A stretch of 64,000 nt of DNA from Saprospiraceae bacterium (lineage in GTDB: Bacteria > Bacteroidota > Bacteroidia > Chitinophagales > Saprospiraceae). Position 1 is the stretch's first letter. Every line of letters starts with the position of its first letter. Of the stretch, positions 61,658 to 64,000 are shown in pieces. The notes beneath the pieces are model-generated. The model saw nothing but the letters and a program-made list of their open reading frames with translations, was not told the DNA's origin and ran no database searches. A program made the position numbers and the translations under genes. The stretch is taken from the NCBI GenBank assembly GCA_022841345.1, contig JALHRR010000002.1, forward strand, positions 173,663 through 237,662, in the 5' to 3' direction.

Positions 61658-63436
61658 ATGGATAAAAGGTATTTCACTCTGGCCTCACTGATATTACTTG
61701 TCATTGCAGTGGTATCGGCCTGGCGCATGTTTGCATTACCTTTATGGGGATATTTGCCTTTGTTTTTATTTGCATCTGTTTGGTTACTTGTAGCTGAGCT
61801 CTGGTTAAAAAGAATAAAGAAGTATGACCCTAAAGCCATTCGCTGGCTGGGACTGGGAACTATCTCTGCTGTGTTATTATCTCTTGGCTTTCCGCCTTTT
61901 CCTTCCACATTTACGATGCTGGTGGGCTTTGTGCCACTATTGTGGATTGAAAAAGAGATCAGAGCAGACGAAACCCAGAAAAAACATGGAAGAGCAATAG
62001 CCTGGTACGCTTATTTTACCTTTGTTCTATGGAATATATTGGTCACTTTTTGGGTTACAAATACTGCATTAATTGCGGGAGTGGTAGCAATATTGGCAAA
62101 TTCATTGCTTATGCTGATTCCGTTTATGTTGTTTTCTACATTCCGAAAATTCGTAGGTGACAGAACAGCATATTTTACATTCATTGCATTCTGGATTTGC
62201 TTCGAATACGGGCATATGGCATGGGAAGTCACATGGCCATGGTTGACACTTGGAAATAGTTTATCGCAATTTGCCTGGCTCCCTCAATGGTATAGTTACA
62301 CCGGAATCCTGGGGGGCTCACTTTGGATTCTCCTAAGCAATATTTACATTTTTGAAATTCTGAAACGCCGGCAAATCACCGGACACTGGCACATACCACG
62401 TGTCATAGGCTTAAGCGTTTTTGTGTTAATTCCGGTTGCTATTTCACTGATGATGTATTTTCGATATGAGCAGGTAGGTGAATCGGTTGAGGTAGTAGTA
62501 GTTCAACCCAATTATGAGCCGCATTATGACAAATTTTCTGTCCCCGGTCACCTGCAGGCTGAACGATTTGTCCGGTTATCTCAGGAAGGATTAACACAAA
62601 ACACAAAGTACCTGGTTTTTCCCGAAACGGCTTTTGATTTTATTCATCTGGATAAATGGAAGACCCACATTGAAGTTGAAAAAATGGATGCACTTTTGGT
62701 CAATTATCCAAATCTCAATTGGGTTACAGGTTTAAGCGCTTATAATACATTCGATACACTTATTCCGGGAAAGAAAAACCTTCGGCCTATAGAGAGGGGA
62801 GGCATTCAGTTCTATTGGGAGTCCTATAATTGTGCTATTCAACAAAGTCCCGGGGATGAAAATCTGCAGATTTATTTTAAATCAAAACTTGTCCCCGGCC
62901 CAGAGATATTTCCTTACCAGGAATATTTATTCTTTCTGAAACCATTGATAGAAAAGCTGGAAGGCACTTTGTATGGATTAGGAACCCAGGAGGATAGGGG
63001 AGTGTTTATTTCTGGACAAGATACGATTGCTCCGGTGATCTGTTATGAATCTATTTTTGGAGAATTTGTGAATGGATATATTAAAAATGGTGCTAATGCT
63101 ATATTCATCATGACGAATGATGGATGGTGGGACGATACTCCGGGGTATATCCAGCATTTGAAGATAGGCACACTCAGAGCTATAGAAACTAGAAGAGATA
63201 TAGCGCGATCTGCTAATACAGGAGTCAGCTGCTACATCAATCAACGCGGTGATATCCGCAAACCCACCAAATATGAAGTGGAAGCTGTCCTTCGTGACAA
63301 TATCCGGATGAACAGCAGCAAAACCTTCTATGTCCAATGGGGTGATTATATAGGTCGGCTGGCTTTTTTTATTTCCATGTTCCAGATACTCTACATCATA
63401 TTTGGAATAATCAAAAAGCGTCTGAAGATTTACTGA
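61658..63436 (+). CDS. lnt: Apolipoprotein N-acyltransferase Lnt
   Basis: Inner-membrane enzyme of 592 residues adding the third acyl chain to lipoproteins. Several helices fill residues about 5-250 (including '[22 protein letters not shown]', part) and one more lies at the end (572-590). The periplasmic nitrilase-like domain (about 275-545) has the catalytic triad: Glu in VFPETAFDF, Lys in [15 protein letters not shown], Cys in [12 protein letters not shown]. Together with the many lipoproteins of this window this is standard. It follows metG closely (6 bp), likely same transcript. Confidence 0.93.
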   Translation: MDKRYFTLASLILLVIAVVSAWRMFALPLWGYLPLFLFASVWLLVAELWLKRIKKYDPKAIRWLGLGTISAVLLSLGFPPFPSTFTMLVGFVPLLWIEKEIRADETQKKHGRAIAWYAYFTFVLWNILVTFWVTNTALIAGVVAILANSLLMLIPFMLFSTFRKFVGDRTAYFTFIAFWICFEYGHMAWEVTWPWLTLGNSLSQFAWLPQWYSYTGILGGSLWILLSNIYIFEILKRRQITGHWHIPRVIGLSVFVLIPVAISLMMYFRYEQVGESVEVVVVQPNYEPHYDKFSVPGHLQAERFVRLSQEGLTQNTKYLVFPETAFDFIHLDKWKTHIEVEKMDALLVNYPNLNWVTGLSAYNTFDTLIPGKKNLRPIERGGIQFYWESYNCAIQQSPGDENLQIYFKSKLVPGPEIFPYQEYLFFLKPLIEKLEGTLYGLGTQEDRGVFISGQDTIAPVICYESIFGEFVNGYIKNGANAIFIMTNDGWWDDTPGYIQHLKIGTLRAIETRRDIARSANTGVSCYINQRGDIRKPTKYEVEAVLRDNIRMNSSKTFYVQWGDYIGRLAFFISMFQILYIIFGIIKKRLKIY

Positions 63437-63594
63437 GGCAGGTTTTTAGTTGGTAGCTTTCACTAATAAAAATAAGTAATGTCATATAGCTTTGATATTC
63501 AAGTCTATAGTAATCAGGATATTGAATCCCAACAAAAATTAATGAATGAATAGCGCAAAATAGGCTAAGATTATTAATTTTGCACCCACTTAAT

Positions 63595-63798
<204 letters not shown>

Positions 63799-63811
63799 AG
63801 CAGCCCCCCAT

Positions 63812-64000
63812 CTTAGGGATCAATGCAATTAATCCCTCTTTCCCTAATTCGTCGACCCCCTCACTTAGGGATCAATGCAATTAATCCCTCTTTCCCTAAT
63901 TCGTCGACCCCCTCACTTTAGGGATCAATGCAATTAATCCCTCTTTCCCTAATTCGTCGACCCCTCACTTTAGGGATCAATGCAATTAATCCCTCTTCCA
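63812..64000 (+). repeat. 52-53 bp tandem repeat array, at least four copies, running off the window
   Basis: Units begin TAGGGAT at 63814, 63866, 63919 and 63971 (periods 52, 53, 52). Each contains TAGGGAT and AATCCCT as an inverted pair, then 'tccctaattcgtcgacc'. Copies are nearly identical along the whole unit. The array reaches the window end, where the last bases differ slightly (CCCTCTTCCA). Confidence 0.85.

Noticed and set aside
63812..64000. CRISPR array
   Set aside because: Repeats are regular, but the whole 52-53 bp unit is conserved; there are no variable spacers and no cas genes.

Overview
The window looks like a chromosomal segment of a Bacteroidota bacterium, most likely of the Saprospiria/Cytophagia type. 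Evidence: secreted proteins with C-terminal type IX secretion (T9SS) sorting domains, an ECF sigma/FecR/STN cascade, carboxypeptidase-regulatory-domain outer-membrane receptors, DUF5777 and YceI proteins, LytS/LytTR signalling, and promoters with the Bacteroidota -7 box TAnnTTTG. Base composition is AT-rich and even. No phage, plasmid or complete insertion sequence was found. The left end cuts into lon.

Layout. 1-8.3 kb: lon 3' end, small envelope proteins, OsmC, a MESH1-like alarmone hydrolase, a secreted DUF6055-like metalloprotease, a short SSB and a broken Rpn-family gene. 8.4-20.5 kb: metabolism and housekeeping (paaZ, a cytochrome c/OB-fold/YceI/DUF5777 operon, NdpA, VOC protein, M29 aminopeptidase, YraN, phosphoglucose/phosphomannose isomerase, FabG, an M43 lipoprotein). 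20.6-26.2 kb: an envelope gene pair and a large T9SS adhesin-like protein. 26.4-33.8 kb: an ECF sigma factor, FecR anti-sigma, an STN protein carrying GxQxAGxxN surface repeats, a TonB-dependent receptor and a second surface-repeat protein. 33.9-39 kb: lipoproteins, an M43 T9SS protease and a large outer-membrane barrel. 39-44.4 kb: small accessory genes, a glycosyltransferase, CysQ and GalE. 45-55 kb: an AsmA-like protein, two paralogous PepSY-like secreted proteins, a sigma-54 activator, a hybrid kinase and a LytS/LytTR pair. 55-63.7 kb: DUF523, HAD, CAT-like, nitroreductase and YjbR genes, metG, lnt and tRNA-Ser. The last 300 bp hold a perfect four-way-junction inverted repeat and a 52-53 bp tandem array.

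Three regulatory circuits can be read from the DNA. (1) The two PepSY-like genes each have a sigma-54 promoter (GG-N10-GC, both 47 nt before the ATG) and, about 100 bp upstream, an inverted repeat TGTAGA..TCTACA. Next to them lie a sigma-54 activator and a convergent hybrid kinase with an HPt domain, so this looks like a self-contained phosphorelay controlling two secreted proteins. (2) The element GGGGTA-N14-TGTC precedes both fecR and the TonB receptor, linking the ECF sigma factor to its operon and a downstream target operon; the sensor is an STN domain fused to surface repeats rather than to a TonB receptor. (3) The M43 protease and the large barrel share tandem TTTCCGAA-type half-sites 21 bp apart, each 29 bp upstream of an identical TAAATTTG box, which fits control by a LytTR regulator such as the one encoded here.

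Intergenic DNA is rich in unusual repeats: islands of low-complexity sequence punctuated by GGCTGTT, GTGATG-spaced hairpin arrays, REP-like double hairpins, a GC-rich element with GCGTGA/TCACGC ends, and direct repeats flanking the VOC gene.
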